A program made the position numbers and the translations under genes. A stretch of 61,528 nt of DNA, taken from NCBI GenBank assembly GCA_002733495.1, contig NVVV01000012.1:1-61528 (forward strand). The letters are read 5' to 3'. The stretch is from Robiginitomaculum sp. GTDB lineage: Bacteria; Pseudomonadota; Alphaproteobacteria; Caulobacterales; Maricaulaceae. A model generated the notes under the pieces. That model had not been told where the DNA came from. It searched no databases and saw only the letters and a list, made by a program, of their open reading frames with translations. Position 1 is the first letter of the stretch. Every line of letters begins with the position of its first letter. This document shows positions 1 to 8,588 of the stretch, one piece after another.

Positions 1-2
1 AG

Positions 3-473
3 ATGGGTGCGGTTTATTTCTATCACCTGACACGGGCCCCGGTTGAGGTCACGTTGACGGCCTTGCTGGGCAAAGCCCGGCAGGCCGGGTGGCGGGTTGC
101 CGTGCGAGGAACAGACGCTAACCGCATGGCATGGTTGGACGAAAAGCTGTGGCAGGGCCCGGATGATGGGTTTCTGCCACACGGGTTGGCCGGGGGGGGG
201 CAGGACGCGAATCAACCGATTCTGCTGACCTGCGCGGCGACCGCAGCCAACAAGCCCGCCTGTGTCATGACCATCGACGGCGCGGCGCTGGACCCTGGCG
301 AAGTAGACGCGCTGGACCGGGCCTGCGTGTTGTTTGACGGCAATGACCCGCAGGCACTTGATCAGGCGCGCGCACAATGGAAGGCGCTAACCGGGGCCGG
401 GTGCCGGGCGCAATACTGGTCTCAGGAAAGCGGATCGTGGCAGATGATGGCAGAGCATCCGCGCAAAGATTAG
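3..473 (+). CDS. holC: DNA polymerase III chi subunit
   Basis: The 156-residue protein has the small alpha/beta fold pattern of HolC, the clamp-loader accessory subunit that links the polymerase III holoenzyme to single-strand binding protein. It opens with the typical start GAVYFYHLTRAPVE, continues with KARQAGWRV and MAWLDEKLW, and contains the FLPHGLAG loop seen in alphaproteobacterial chi. Length is normal for the family (about 145-155). The ATG lies at the very edge of the window, so the upstream neighbour (often leucyl aminopeptidase pepA in this class) and any ribosome binding site cannot be seen. The next gene is on the opposite strand and convergent. Confidence 0.9.
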   Translation: MGAVYFYHLTRAPVEVTLTALLGKARQAGWRVAVRGTDANRMAWLDEKLWQGPDDGFLPHGLAGGGQDANQPILLTCAATAANKPACVMTIDGAALDPGEVDALDRACVLFDGNDPQALDQARAQWKALTGAGCRAQYWSQESGSWQMMAEHPRKD

Positions 474-491
474 GGCGGCTTTAACGCCACC

Positions 492-983
492 CTAGCGGAT
501 TAAAAGCAGCCCCTGCGCGGTGATCTCGATCTTGCTCCAGCGTTGTAGATAGCTCATCCCCAGCAGCGATTGCTCCAGATCGCCCTGATTAACCCACGCA
601 CGAATATTGTGGTCGCGAACCGGCCCCAACTCAACCTGTTCCAGACGCACGGGGGCGGTGCGCACCTCGCCATTGGCGGTCATCGCGCGGCCGGTAAAGG
701 CCAGATCTTCCACCTTTATCCCAATGCGGGTGGCATCATTTTGGGTCAGCACCACCTGACTGGCCCCGGTATCGACCAGAAAATCAATCGGTGTGCCGTT
801 GATTTTCAGGGTCATGTAATAATGCCCGTCCGGGGCGCGCGGCACTTTGATGCTGTTGGTGCCGGTTACCACGCTTTGGCGCGGTCGCACGGTCTGGCGG
901 ATGTCGCCCCAAAGACCAACAACCGCGACCACCCCCAGAAATATCAACACCCAGGCCATCGCCTGTTGCGCCATCGTGCCCAA
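492..983 (-). CDS. Retropepsin-like clan AA aspartic protease, apparently 5'-truncated
   Basis: The protein has one N-terminal membrane segment (AWVLIFLGVVAVVGLW) followed by a periplasmic retropepsin-like domain with the catalytic motif FLVDTGASQVVL and a later LLGMSYL segment. It resembles the TIGR02281 family of membrane-anchored aspartic proteases common in Alphaproteobacteria. From memory, family members carry roughly 50 further N-terminal residues with another hydrophobic stretch. Here an in-frame TGA stands just before the only usable start, a TTG at 983, and no good ribosome binding site is visible. The 5' end overlaps the broken gspD reading frame by 40 bp, so this looks like the surviving 3' part of a gene cut by a deletion. 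The protease domain itself appears intact; whether it is expressed is unknown. Confidence 0.75.
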   Translation of the reverse strand: MGTMAQQAMAWVLIFLGVVAVVGLWGDIRQTVRPRQSVVTGTNSIKVPRAPDGHYYMTLKINGTPIDFLVDTGASQVVLTQNDATRIGIKVEDLAFTGRAMTANGEVRTAPVRLEQVELGPVRDHNIRAWVNQGDLEQSLLGMSYLQRWSKIEITAQGLLLIR

Positions 984-2254
984 AGACTGGGGTCACCAAT
1001 AATGCGCGGTGCGCTGGACAGACCGCCGCCAAGAACAGCACCGCTGGACTTGGCAGTGCGCCGGGCAGGTGTGGCCGCGCGATTTGTGCGACTGCCGCCA
1101 CTGGAAACGCTGCGGGTGGAGAGACCAGGGGAGACAGAGGATGAACGTGTGGAAGCGCTGCTGCCACCAAAAAGCTGTTGCAACAGATCCGCAGTTTCCA
1201 GCGCCTTGCCATTATCGACTTTATAGGTGCGCAAGCTTACGTCACTGGGGCCACCAAGGTCCAGCCGGTCGATCCAGACTTTTGTGCGATCCAGTATTTT
1301 CATGCTGGGGGCTATGGCCAGAATAGCATTGATGCGCTCCATGGCCTGTAATTTCAGGGCCCCATCCAGACCGCCGCCTTGCCCGGTCTGTAAAATCAGT
1401 TCCAGCTCGCGGATAACATCAACGGCAGAGGCATTACGCAGGCGGAAAATGGCGGTGGACATGCCGGCCAGCCAGTCCACATCAAAAGAAGAAACCGCTG
1501 CCAGTGCATTTTCACGCTCGCTGGATGTGCCCGTGATGAGAATCAGATTGCGTGCCGTGTCGGCTCGCAAGGCACCCGGGCGGCTGATGGTGTTCTCTAG
1601 CAGTGAAATCATATTGGTTGCCGAGACATTGGAAAGCGGAATGACCGTAATGCCCAACCCTGGGGAATGGGCACTCTTCAGGCGGCTTTGGCCGCCGGAC
1701 AGGGCTTCCCCGGCCGGGCTGATCAAAAAGCTGTCGCCTTTGTCGATAAGACGGGCGGAGTTATTGCTCAAGACGGTTTCCAGAAGAACCAGCAGGGCCT
1801 GTTTGTTGACGGCGCCGCCTGTTGCTGCCGTTACCTTACCCTGAACCCGTGGATCAAGAATGAACGGAACTTCCAGTAAATCACCCAAGATAGTTTGCAC
1901 AACTTCAGGCAGGCTGGCCTCTTGAAAGTTTACATTATAGCCGCCTGTGGTCGTTTTTGAGCTTTGATAGCGTACCGGGCCTATCCGTTTTCCCGTTCCC
2001 GGAAATATTTGCGACAGGTCATCGTCGCTTGCTGTATCGTCCTGAATATCACTACGCGTTTGAGAGGAGGCCTCTATGTCCGCCTTTTGCGTGGTTTGAA
2101 AGACACGCGCGAAAGGGTTTTCAAGCCCCTTTGTTTGCGACCCGGTCTGGCAAGCCGATAGCATTAACGCAGAAATGCCAAAAAGGGTCGTCAGTCTGGC
2201 GGACCGGCCAAAAATAGTGCTGATATTCACGTCATAACGCTCCATGCTGTGCAT
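944..2254 (-). pseudogene. gspD: Type II secretion secretin GspD, truncated before the pore domain
   Basis: The reading frame begins with a lipoprotein signal (lipobox ALMLSAC, Cys35) and continues through the periplasmic N0 domain (NVNFQEASLPEVVQTILGDL through LIDKGDSFLISP) and N1/N2 repeats (VIPLSNVSATNMISLLEN, FDVDWLAGMSTAIFRLRNA, LRTYKVDNGKALETADLLQQL). A Ser-rich linker then leads to PRIIGDPSL, where the next ring-building motif should continue. Instead the frame runs into unrelated residues (WARWRNRRWPGC) and stops. The whole C-terminal secretin barrel, normally about 250 more residues, is missing. No other gsp genes are nearby. The frame runs directly into the aspartic protease gene, which is also truncated. 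Most likely a nonfunctional remnant. Confidence 0.82.
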
Positions 2255-2425
2255 TGGTTAGCAGATCAAACAGCCGGACCCAAGCGCTCTGGTATTAAAA
2301 TGCAGATTTAGTCCACAATTGCGCCCGTAAATGCCCGTTATTGAGAATGACGCCAAAGCGGAAGGAGATCCTCATGCTTCTCTCCGGGGGCAATGCAGTC
2401 CCCCTGTTTGCTGCGCTCACTTGCT

Positions 2426-3979
2426 TTAGGGCTTTGCCTTGTCATCCCATTGTAATTCATAGTTTTCATCTCGAGGCAGCGGCGTGTAACGATTCGCAGT
2501 AAAAACCTGAAAATAGCGTTTTTTATTGCCGCCAAGCGGCACCGTGAAGCGCTCTAAAGGCGTATAGTTTTCAAAATCGGCAGCTAACCTCTGAGCCTGT
2601 GCCTCTTGTCGATTGATAATAATCATCGGGGCACGAAGGCCCGGTGGCAGCGGATGCACCAGTTCTGCATGGGAATGCGGCCTGCCAAAACGCGGCCATA
2701 TATACATATCAGGCAGGTCCATCTGGCGGCCATAATAACGAACAGCATAATAGAACAGGCGGTTGTCCATGACTAATACCGTCTCTGGCCCCATTTTGGC
2801 GCGGGTGTCTAGCCTGGCAACAATCTGGGCTGTCTCCTGCCAGCCCTGAACGCGTTTAAAAGCGCCGGCAACGCCCAGACGTGCGGCCAGAGATGGCGAG
2901 AAAACAACGGCGACAAGGACACTACCGATCAGGACGTTCAGGGCAATGGCAAGAATAGCCAGGCGATATCGTCCGTACGTGGCAATCCATAAACCCAATA
3001 AGAGTGCCGCCGGCACATAGGCGCTGAAGGCCCAGTTGGCATTGGCCCGGTTGATAATGGCTTCCAGAGAAATAATCACCAGGGGTGTCAGGGCAAAAAC
3101 ACCAAGATGTCTTGCCACTGCCGGTGCTTTTGGATTGCGCAAAGCCCAGTATAGCGCAATAAAAAACAAAGGCAGAGCGAGCGGGCCAAACACACCCAGC
3201 TGGCTGCCCCAAAAGCCCAACAGGCCAGGCCAGTCCATTTGCACGCCTTTCCATCCTGCATTTTGGGCGGTGTGGGTGAAGGTGGCAAAATGGTGGGCAT
3301 GGTTCCATATCAGATTGGGCAAGAGGATGAGGGTGGCCAGTGCAGCGGCAAGGCCGCCATAGCGGTTGAGAAGCGCCCGGCGCGCGCCTTTGTCAGTGAT
3401 CAGCAAAACCAGAATGCCAAGGCAAAAATATACCATGGCGTATTTGGCCAAAAAGCCTAAACCCACGGCTAGGCCCAGCCCGATGGCGGCACGCAGACTG
3501 GGCGTGTTCAGCAGGGAGAAATAGGCGGCAAGCGCGCCGGAATACGCGGTTAGCAGGAGCGTATCGGTGGTCATAATGCCAGAGGAAAACCACACGCCCG
3601 GCATCAGGATATAAATCAGTGCCGCCAGAGAGGCCCCCGATTGTGCGCGGCTTGCCTGCCCTATTGTTTTTCCAGCCAGCAATATCAGCAAGGCCGTTGC
3701 CCCGTGAGCCAGCGGCGCCATCAGGCGCACAGCCCATTGCGCATCGCCAAAGAGCGCTGTGGTGAGGGCAATGGCCCAGGCAATCAAAGGCGGTTTGGAA
3801 TAATAACCAAAGGCTGGATGCTGGCTCCAGGCCCAGTATTGCGCTTCATCGCCGCCTAGCTCCAATGGAGAGAAATAAAGCGCGATGAGGCGAAGGGCGG
3901 TCAGAAGGCCAATGATCCACAAGACGGCATGGGGTCTGTATAGTCCGGCGGCGCTTTGGCTGATGGGGCAAGCGGTCAT
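2426..3979 (-). CDS. ArnT/GT39-like lipid-linked sugar transferase
   Basis: The 517-residue polytopic inner-membrane protein belongs to the PMT_2/ArnT-like GT-C superfamily, which moves a sugar from a polyprenyl-phosphate donor to a lipid or protein acceptor at the periplasmic face. After the first membrane helix comes the diagnostic periplasmic loop with LELGGDEAQYWAWSQ (catalytic Asp/Glu pair) and GYYSKPPL. About ten more hydrophobic segments follow, then a soluble C-terminal domain with VLVMDNRLFYYAVRYYG. I chose the ATG at 3979 because AAGGG lies 7 bases before it; a GTG at 4003 is possible. The acceptor and sugar cannot be told from the sequence. It is a single gene, followed on its 3' side by the gspD remnant. 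Confidence 0.8.
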   Translation of the reverse strand: MTACPISQSAAGLYRPHAVLWIIGLLTALRLIALYFSPLELGGDEAQYWAWSQHPAFGYYSKPPLIAWAIALTTALFGDAQWAVRLMAPLAHGATALLILLAGKTIGQASRAQSGASLAALIYILMPGVWFSSGIMTTDTLLLTAYSGALAAYFSLLNTPSLRAAIGLGLAVGLGFLAKYAMVYFCLGILVLLITDKGARRALLNRYGGLAAALATLILLPNLIWNHAHHFATFTHTAQNAGWKGVQMDWPGLLGFWGSQLGVFGPLALPLFFIALYWALRNPKAPAVARHLGVFALTPLVIISLEAIINRANANWAFSAYVPAALLLGLWIATYGRYRLAILAIALNVLIGSVLVAVVFSPSLAARLGVAGAFKRVQGWQETAQIVARLDTRAKMGPETVLVMDNRLFYYAVRYYGRQMDLPDMYIWPRFGRPHSHAELVHPLPPGLRAPMIIINRQEAQAQRLAADFENYTPLERFTVPLGGNKKRYFQVFTANRYTPLPRDENYELQWDDKAKP

Positions 3980-4395
3980 TTTAAGGCCCTTCGTGTTTCT
4001 CACCAGCAGTATGACACAGAGGATGGCAAGATTGCGACGGCTTGGAAAGCTCTGGGGCAGAACCGCAACAATCTGATTCGTCCAGAAAATTGTGGTTTAG
4101 CGGCATTCCGCCACCAAATCCTGTAGGAAGGCGGTATGATTGTCACCAAAGAGACACAAATCTGCGAAAAGGGCCGGTTTTTTTTTAAACTGACTGGATT
4201 TTCCAGCAAAGCGTGTGTATTCGAAGGGGAGGGGCACTCATAGCGAGGCTTCACATTACGTTGCCAGAGATATATGGAAATGTCTTCGGCGTGAGGATTG
4301 GGTAGCGGTCGGGCGGCTTGGGAAATGTCAGTTTGATCGTTGTTTGACGGGGAGCAGAGTGCACCCTGTCTATCATGGTTTTTGAGGGGACTTTT
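3980..4395. other. Intergenic region before the TonB-dependent receptor
   Basis: About 415 bases separate two divergent genes. No convincing gene is seen; a minus-strand frame of 137 codons here has no protein-like composition and runs into the receptor gene. The stretch must hold both divergent promoters, but no near-consensus -35/-10 pair stands out. A ribosome binding site (GAGGGGA) is present at 4384-4390 for the receptor. Confidence 0.6.
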
Positions 4396-7300
4396 ATGAT
4401 TAATTTGAGACAATTAGCAGGCGGCGTTGCTGCTGTGGCCATTGTGGCTTCTTTTGCCGGTCAGGCAACAGCACAGCAAACAACATCAAGCATTCGGGGC
4501 GTAGTAAAAAACGCCTCTGGTGCCGGTATTGAAAATGCGCAGGTCACAATCTTGCACGTGCCATCTGGTTCAGTTCGCCAGTTTTCAACAGCCTCCAACG
4601 GCGGGTATACGGCTCGTGGCTTACGCCCTGGTGGCCCCTACATTGTTACCATAACGGCACCTGGTAATGCGCCATACCGTGTTGAGGGTGTATTCCTTAG
4701 CCTGGCAGATACCAAGCGCTTGAATATTGAGCTTGATGATATTCTCCGTGAAGAAGCCATTGTGGTTACTGCCAGCTCTATCGGTGCTGGCAATTTGACC
4801 ATGGGCGCCGGGTCACGCTTTGGTCTGGATACCATCGAAGGTACGCCAACTATTACGCGGGATTTCAAAGACGTTCTGAAATATGACCCGAACGTGTATC
4901 TGGACCCAACCAACCAGAATGCCATTTCCATTGCCGGTGGTAATAGCCGCACGCTCTCCATCACTGTGGATGGCGTGGCGCAAAATGATGATTTTGGTCT
5001 GAACAACTCTGGCTTCCCAACATTGCGATCACCAGTTTCCATTGATGCCATTGAGCAACTGAATGTTGAAACAACACCGTTTAATGTTGAATTTTCTGGC
5101 TTCCAAAGCGGCAGTGTAAATGTTGTCACCAAGTCTGGCACCAATGAATTCCATGGCTCTGCTTTTGGGTTCCGTCGTAACAGCAGCTTCACCGGCGGTG
5201 GGCTGAATGTTGATGAATGGACATATGGCGGCACTCTTGGCGGTCCGATTGTCAAGGACAAGCTGTTTTTCTTTGCCAGCTATGATCGCTTTGAAGGCAC
5301 CAGCATTTTTGACGTTGGTCCAATCGGCGGCGGTTTTGCCAATGAAGTGCGTGGCGTGACCATTGATCAGGTCAACCAGATCAACCAGATCGCACAGGAC
5401 GTCTATGGCTTTGATGCCGGTGGTTTTGACCCCAGCAATCTGAAAGAGCTTGATGAGAAAATCCTGTTAAAACTTGACTGGAATATCAATGACAATCACC
5501 GCCTGAGCTTCACGCATCAGCGGGTTAAAGGTAACCAGTTGCGCCCGCAAAATACCGGCGGCAATCGCATTGGCCTTCTGTCCACCTGGTACAATAACTC
5601 GCAAAAATTGCGGACCTATTCAGGTCAGTTGTTCTCCGACTGGTCAGATAACCTTTCAACCGAAGTTAAAGTAGCCTTCAAAAAGTCACCGACATCACAA
5701 GCCCCTCTTGGCGGCACTGATTTTGGTCTCTTCCGCATCAATGTCCCAGGTGGTGACGTTTTCCTTGGCCCTGACTTCTTCCGTCATGCCAATGCGCTGA
5801 CCAACAAGACGTTCAGCGTTAAAGCCAAAGCCGACTATTCTGTTGGTGCGCACCTGATCACGGCTGGTTATGAGCATGTTGAAACCGATGTGTTCAACCT
5901 TTTTGTTCCTGGCTCACGTGGCTCTTACACCTTTAGAAGCATTGCTGACTTTGCGGCACAAAATGCTTCTGGCGGTTTGTTCTACCAGAATGCGGTGTCG
6001 AACAACCCGCTTGATGGCAGCGCAACATTCACATTCAAATCTGATGCCCTTTACATTCAGGATCAGTGGGATGTCAGCGATACCGTCACAATTCAGGCCG
6101 GTGTTCGTTATGAAGCCGTCAGCTCAACCAAGAACATCATTCAAAACCCTATCTTCCTAGGTCGTTATGGCTTTGATAATACGGCGACGCTCAGTGGTCG
6201 GGATATCTTCCTGCCACGTTTGGGTGTGAACTGGACGGCAACTGACCGGCTAAGCATCCACGGTGGGGTTGGTCTGTTTGCGGGTGGTAATCCAAACGTA
6301 TGGATTTCCAACAACTATTCCAACAATGGTGTGACTATTGACAGCATCTTCGTGCCTGGCTTTGCCTTGCCGCCTGTTAACGGCTTTGATGTTCCAGCGA
6401 TTGCGCAAAACGGTCTGATTGCCGGTGATGGCAATGTGAACGCCCTTGATCCCAACTTTAACATTCCATCACAATGGAAAGCTAATTTTGGTTTTGAGTT
6501 GAACACGGATATTGCCTTCCTTGGCAGTGCTCTGGGTGATGACTGGAACTTTAGTTCGGACGTGATTTTGTCTTCTGTAAAAGATGGCACCTATTGGAAA
6601 GAACTGACTTGCGGTACAGCGCCAGTCAGCGCTGCGCCAGATGGTCGTCCAATCTATGACTGTGACCCAAGTCGTTTTGACCTTTTGCTAACCAATACCA
6701 GCATTGGCCATGGCCGGGTGATTTCGTTCCTGGCTGAAAAAACCTTCTTTGAAGACTTCAACTTCCGTACCAGCTATTCAAACCAGAATATTGTTGATGC
6801 CAATTCAGGGACCAGCTCTACGGCAACGTCGAACTTTGGTAAAAGTGCCTCATCTGATCCTTTGACACCAACAGCGGCAACGTCAAATTATGAACGTAAG
6901 CATCGCTTTACATTCAATTTTGACTATCGTCACAAATTCGTTGGTGACAATGAAACTCGGATTACCCTGTTTGGGGAAAGCCGTTCCGGTCAACCGTTCA
7001 GCTACACCTTTGATGATCCAGGCCGTCGTAACGTCCAGAACATCTTTGGTGAAAACCGTGACTTTGCCCGTCGTGATCGTGCGCTGTTCTATGTACCAAC
7101 AGGGCCAAACGATCCGCTTGTTACCTATGCGGCAGGCTTTGATCAGGCAGGTTTCTTCTCCTTCCTGGAAACCTCTGGCCTGAACAAATATGCTGGTGGT
7201 ATTGCCCCGCGTAATGGCTTCAAAAGCCCATGGGTTAATCGCTGGGATCTGAGTATCAAACAGGAAATACCAGGTATTTTCCCGAATGATTCCAAAGGTA

Positions 7301-7515
7301 TCCTCTCTATGGATGTCCTTAATATCGGTAATTTGATCGATGGGGATTGGGGTCAGTATGAACAGGTCTTTTTCCCTTATGTTCAGCCTGTTGTGGCTGC
7401 AACCATTGTTGGTGGTCAGTATGTCTATGACCGTTTTGACGGGACTAGCCGCAGCAATGTGAACACACGGGCCTCAAACTGGTCCATCCAGTTTGGCCTG
7501 AAATACAAATTCTAA
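4396..7515 (+). CDS. Oar-like TonB-dependent outer-membrane receptor
   Basis: The 1039-residue protein starts with a signal peptide ending near QATAQQ, followed by a carboxypeptidase-regulatory-like beta-sandwich (SSIRGVVKNASGAGIENA to RLNIELDDI), then a plug domain (NPNVYLD-like region, SITVDGVAQNDDFG, NVEFSGFQSGSVNVVTKSG) and a 22-strand barrel of alternating aromatic strands ending in IQFGLKYKF. This order is that of the Oar subgroup, large TonB-dependent transporters in myxobacteria and many alphaproteobacteria that have been linked to adhesion and import or export of proteins or large substrates. The ATG at 4396 is preferred over 4375 because GAGGGGA precedes it. No ExbB/ExbD/TonB genes lie nearby. 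Base composition is visibly less GC-rich than the flanks. The substrate is unknown. Confidence 0.88.
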   Translation: MINLRQLAGGVAAVAIVASFAGQATAQQTTSSIRGVVKNASGAGIENAQVTILHVPSGSVRQFSTASNGGYTARGLRPGGPYIVTITAPGNAPYRVEGVFLSLADTKRLNIELDDILREEAIVVTASSIGAGNLTMGAGSRFGLDTIEGTPTITRDFKDVLKYDPNVYLDPTNQNAISIAGGNSRTLSITVDGVAQNDDFGLNNSGFPTLRSPVSIDAIEQLNVETTPFNVEFSGFQSGSVNVVTKSGTNEFHGSAFGFRRNSSFTGGGLNVDEWTYGGTLGGPIVKDKLFFFASYDRFEGTSIFDVGPIGGGFANEVRGVTIDQVNQINQIAQDVYGFDAGGFDPSNLKELDEKILLKLDWNINDNHRLSFTHQRVKGNQLRPQNTGGNRIGLLSTWYNNSQKLRTYSGQLFSDWSDNLSTEVKVAFKKSPTSQAPLGGTDFGLFRINVPGGDVFLGPDFFRHANALTNKTFSVKAKADYSVGAHLITAGYEHVETDVFNLFVPGSRGSYTFRSIADFAAQNASGGLFYQNAVSNNPLDGSATFTFKSDALYIQDQWDVSDTVTIQAGVRYEAVSSTKNIIQNPIFLGRYGFDNTATLSGRDIFLPRLGVNWTATDRLSIHGGVGLFAGGNPNVWISNNYSNNGVTIDSIFVPGFALPPVNGFDVPAIAQNGLIAGDGNVNALDPNFNIPSQWKANFGFELNTDIAFLGSALGDDWNFSSDVILSSVKDGTYWKELTCGTAPVSAAPDGRPIYDCDPSRFDLLLTNTSIGHGRVISFLAEKTFFEDFNFRTSYSNQNIVDANSGTSSTATSNFGKSASSDPLTPTAATSNYERKHRFTFNFDYRHKFVGDNETRITLFGESRSGQPFSYTFDDPGRRNVQNIFGENRDFARRDRALFYVPTGPNDPLVTYAAGFDQAGFFSFLETSGLNKYAGGIAPRNGFKSPWVNRWDLSIKQEIPGIFPNDSKGILSMDVLNIGNLIDGDWGQYEQVFFPYVQPVVAATIVGGQYVYDRFDGTSRSNVNTRASNWSIQFGLKYKF

Positions 7516-7542
7516 TCTGATTAGAATTTGCAAGATATTGAG

Positions 7543-7574
7543 TGGGGTGGCCCTGGCGCCACCCCATTTTTTTT
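7543..7574 (+). terminator. Rho-independent terminator after the TonB-dependent receptor
   Basis: A strong stem GGGGTGGC/GCCACCCC with a six-base loop is followed by an A and nine T residues. It lies about 28 bases after the receptor stop codon. Confidence 0.9.
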
Positions 7575-7592
7575 GTGAAAATTTAGTGTTGT

Positions 7593-7621
7593 GAACAAGC
7601 GCGATTAAAAGCGCCTTGTTC
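7593..7621. promoter_or_regulatory. Hairpin in the leader region upstream of phnC
   Basis: An inverted repeat pairs GAACAAGCGC with GCGCCTTGTTC across an eight-base A-rich loop, with one bulged base. It has no T-run, so it is not an obvious terminator. It lies about 140 bases before phnC and could be a leader structure or an operator. No PhoB box matching the usual spaced CTGTCAT repeats was found in this gap. Confidence 0.3.
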
Positions 7622-7760
7622 GCAGATAATGCCTTGCTCTTGGCGTGAAGACGGTCACACTCGCTTCCCGAGTCGAGAGACGGCAAGTGCGCACAAGACA
7701 GGCTGCCGTTATTATTTCAGCGCGTGGTTTCGTATGCGCGAAAAGGTGGGGAGACGAGGG

Positions 7761-8588
7761 ATGAGTGAGAAGGCTAAGTCCCAAAAGCCGGATGCGGATG
7801 CACCCGCGCTGATGGTACAAAAGACCAGTGTGTCCTTTGGCAAGTTCAAGGCGCTGGAGAGTATAGATTTCAAGGTTGAACCTGGGGAAATGGTGGCGCT
7901 GATCGGGGCGTCTGGCTCTGGTAAATCAACGCTTTTGCGCACCATTGACGGCCTGCAACAGGCCGATCCCGGCTCTGGCCGTCTGGAAGTGTTCGGACGC
8001 AAATTGCAACGCGATGGGCGCCTGGCCAAGGGGTTGCGTTACCGGCGTCGCGATATTGGTTTTATTTTTCAGTCTTTTAACCTTGTGGGTCGGATCAACC
8101 TTTTCAGCAATGTTCTGATCGGCAGTTTGGGGCGTATTCCCACCTGGCGGGGCATATTTGGCCTGTTTCCTGATGAAGATAAAAAACGGGCTATGGCGGC
8201 GCTGGAACGTGTTGGCGTGGCAGAATTTGCAGGGCGGCGCACGTCCAAGCTTTCTGGCGGACAAAAACAGCGTGCCGCCATTGCCCGGGCGCTGGTGCAA
8301 CGCGCCCGCATGGTGCTGGCGGACGAACCAATTGCCTCGCTGGACCCGGTTTCAGCACGCAAAGTTATGGAATTATTGCAAGAATTGAACAAGCGTGACG
8401 GCCTGACCGTGGTGGTTTCCCTGCACCAGGTTGATTATGCCATGCGCTATTGTCGGCGGGTCGTGGCGCTCAAGGCTGGGAAAATTATTTTTGATGGCCC
8501 GGCGGCGGATCTGGATCGCAAGACCCTGATTAAAATTTATGGTGAAGAGTATGAGGACGCCTTCTGGACGGCAGAGGCGGCAGAATAA
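7761..8588 (+). CDS. phnC: Phosphonate ABC transporter ATP-binding protein
   Basis: This 275-residue ATPase carries Walker A (GASGSGKST), Q-loop (IFQSFNLVGR), signature (LSGGQKQR), Walker B (MVLADEPIASLDP) and the switch His (VVSLHQVDYA). The sequence QSFNLVGRINLFSNVLIG and the SLDPVSARKVMELL region are characteristic of PhnC, which energises uptake of phosphonates or related phosphorus compounds. I start it at the ATG at 7761, preceded by a purine-rich GACGAGGG; upstream in-frame starts lack a ribosome binding site. Its stop overlaps the start of the next gene by one base (TAATG), implying translational coupling with the fused binding protein/permease. No C-P lyase genes are in the window. 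Confidence 0.93.
   Translation: MSEKAKSQKPDADAPALMVQKTSVSFGKFKALESIDFKVEPGEMVALIGASGSGKSTLLRTIDGLQQADPGSGRLEVFGRKLQRDGRLAKGLRYRRRDIGFIFQSFNLVGRINLFSNVLIGSLGRIPTWRGIFGLFPDEDKKRAMAALERVGVAEFAGRRTSKLSGGQKQRAAIARALVQRARMVLADEPIASLDPVSARKVMELLQELNKRDGLTVVVSLHQVDYAMRYCRRVVALKAGKIIFDGPAADLDRKTLIKIYGEEYEDAFWTAEAAE

Noticed and set aside
570-1226. A 218-codon plus-strand frame opposite the protease and gspD remnants
   Set aside because: No ribosome binding site or recognisable motif; opposite the two minus-strand frames that carry clear domains.
4000-4413. A 137-codon minus-strand frame in the gap before the TonB-dependent receptor
   Set aside because: It extends into the receptor start, lacks a ribosome binding site and has no protein-like pattern.
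7575-7760. PhoB box upstream of phnC
   Set aside because: No pair of CTGTCAT-like repeats with correct spacing could be found; only a hairpin is present.
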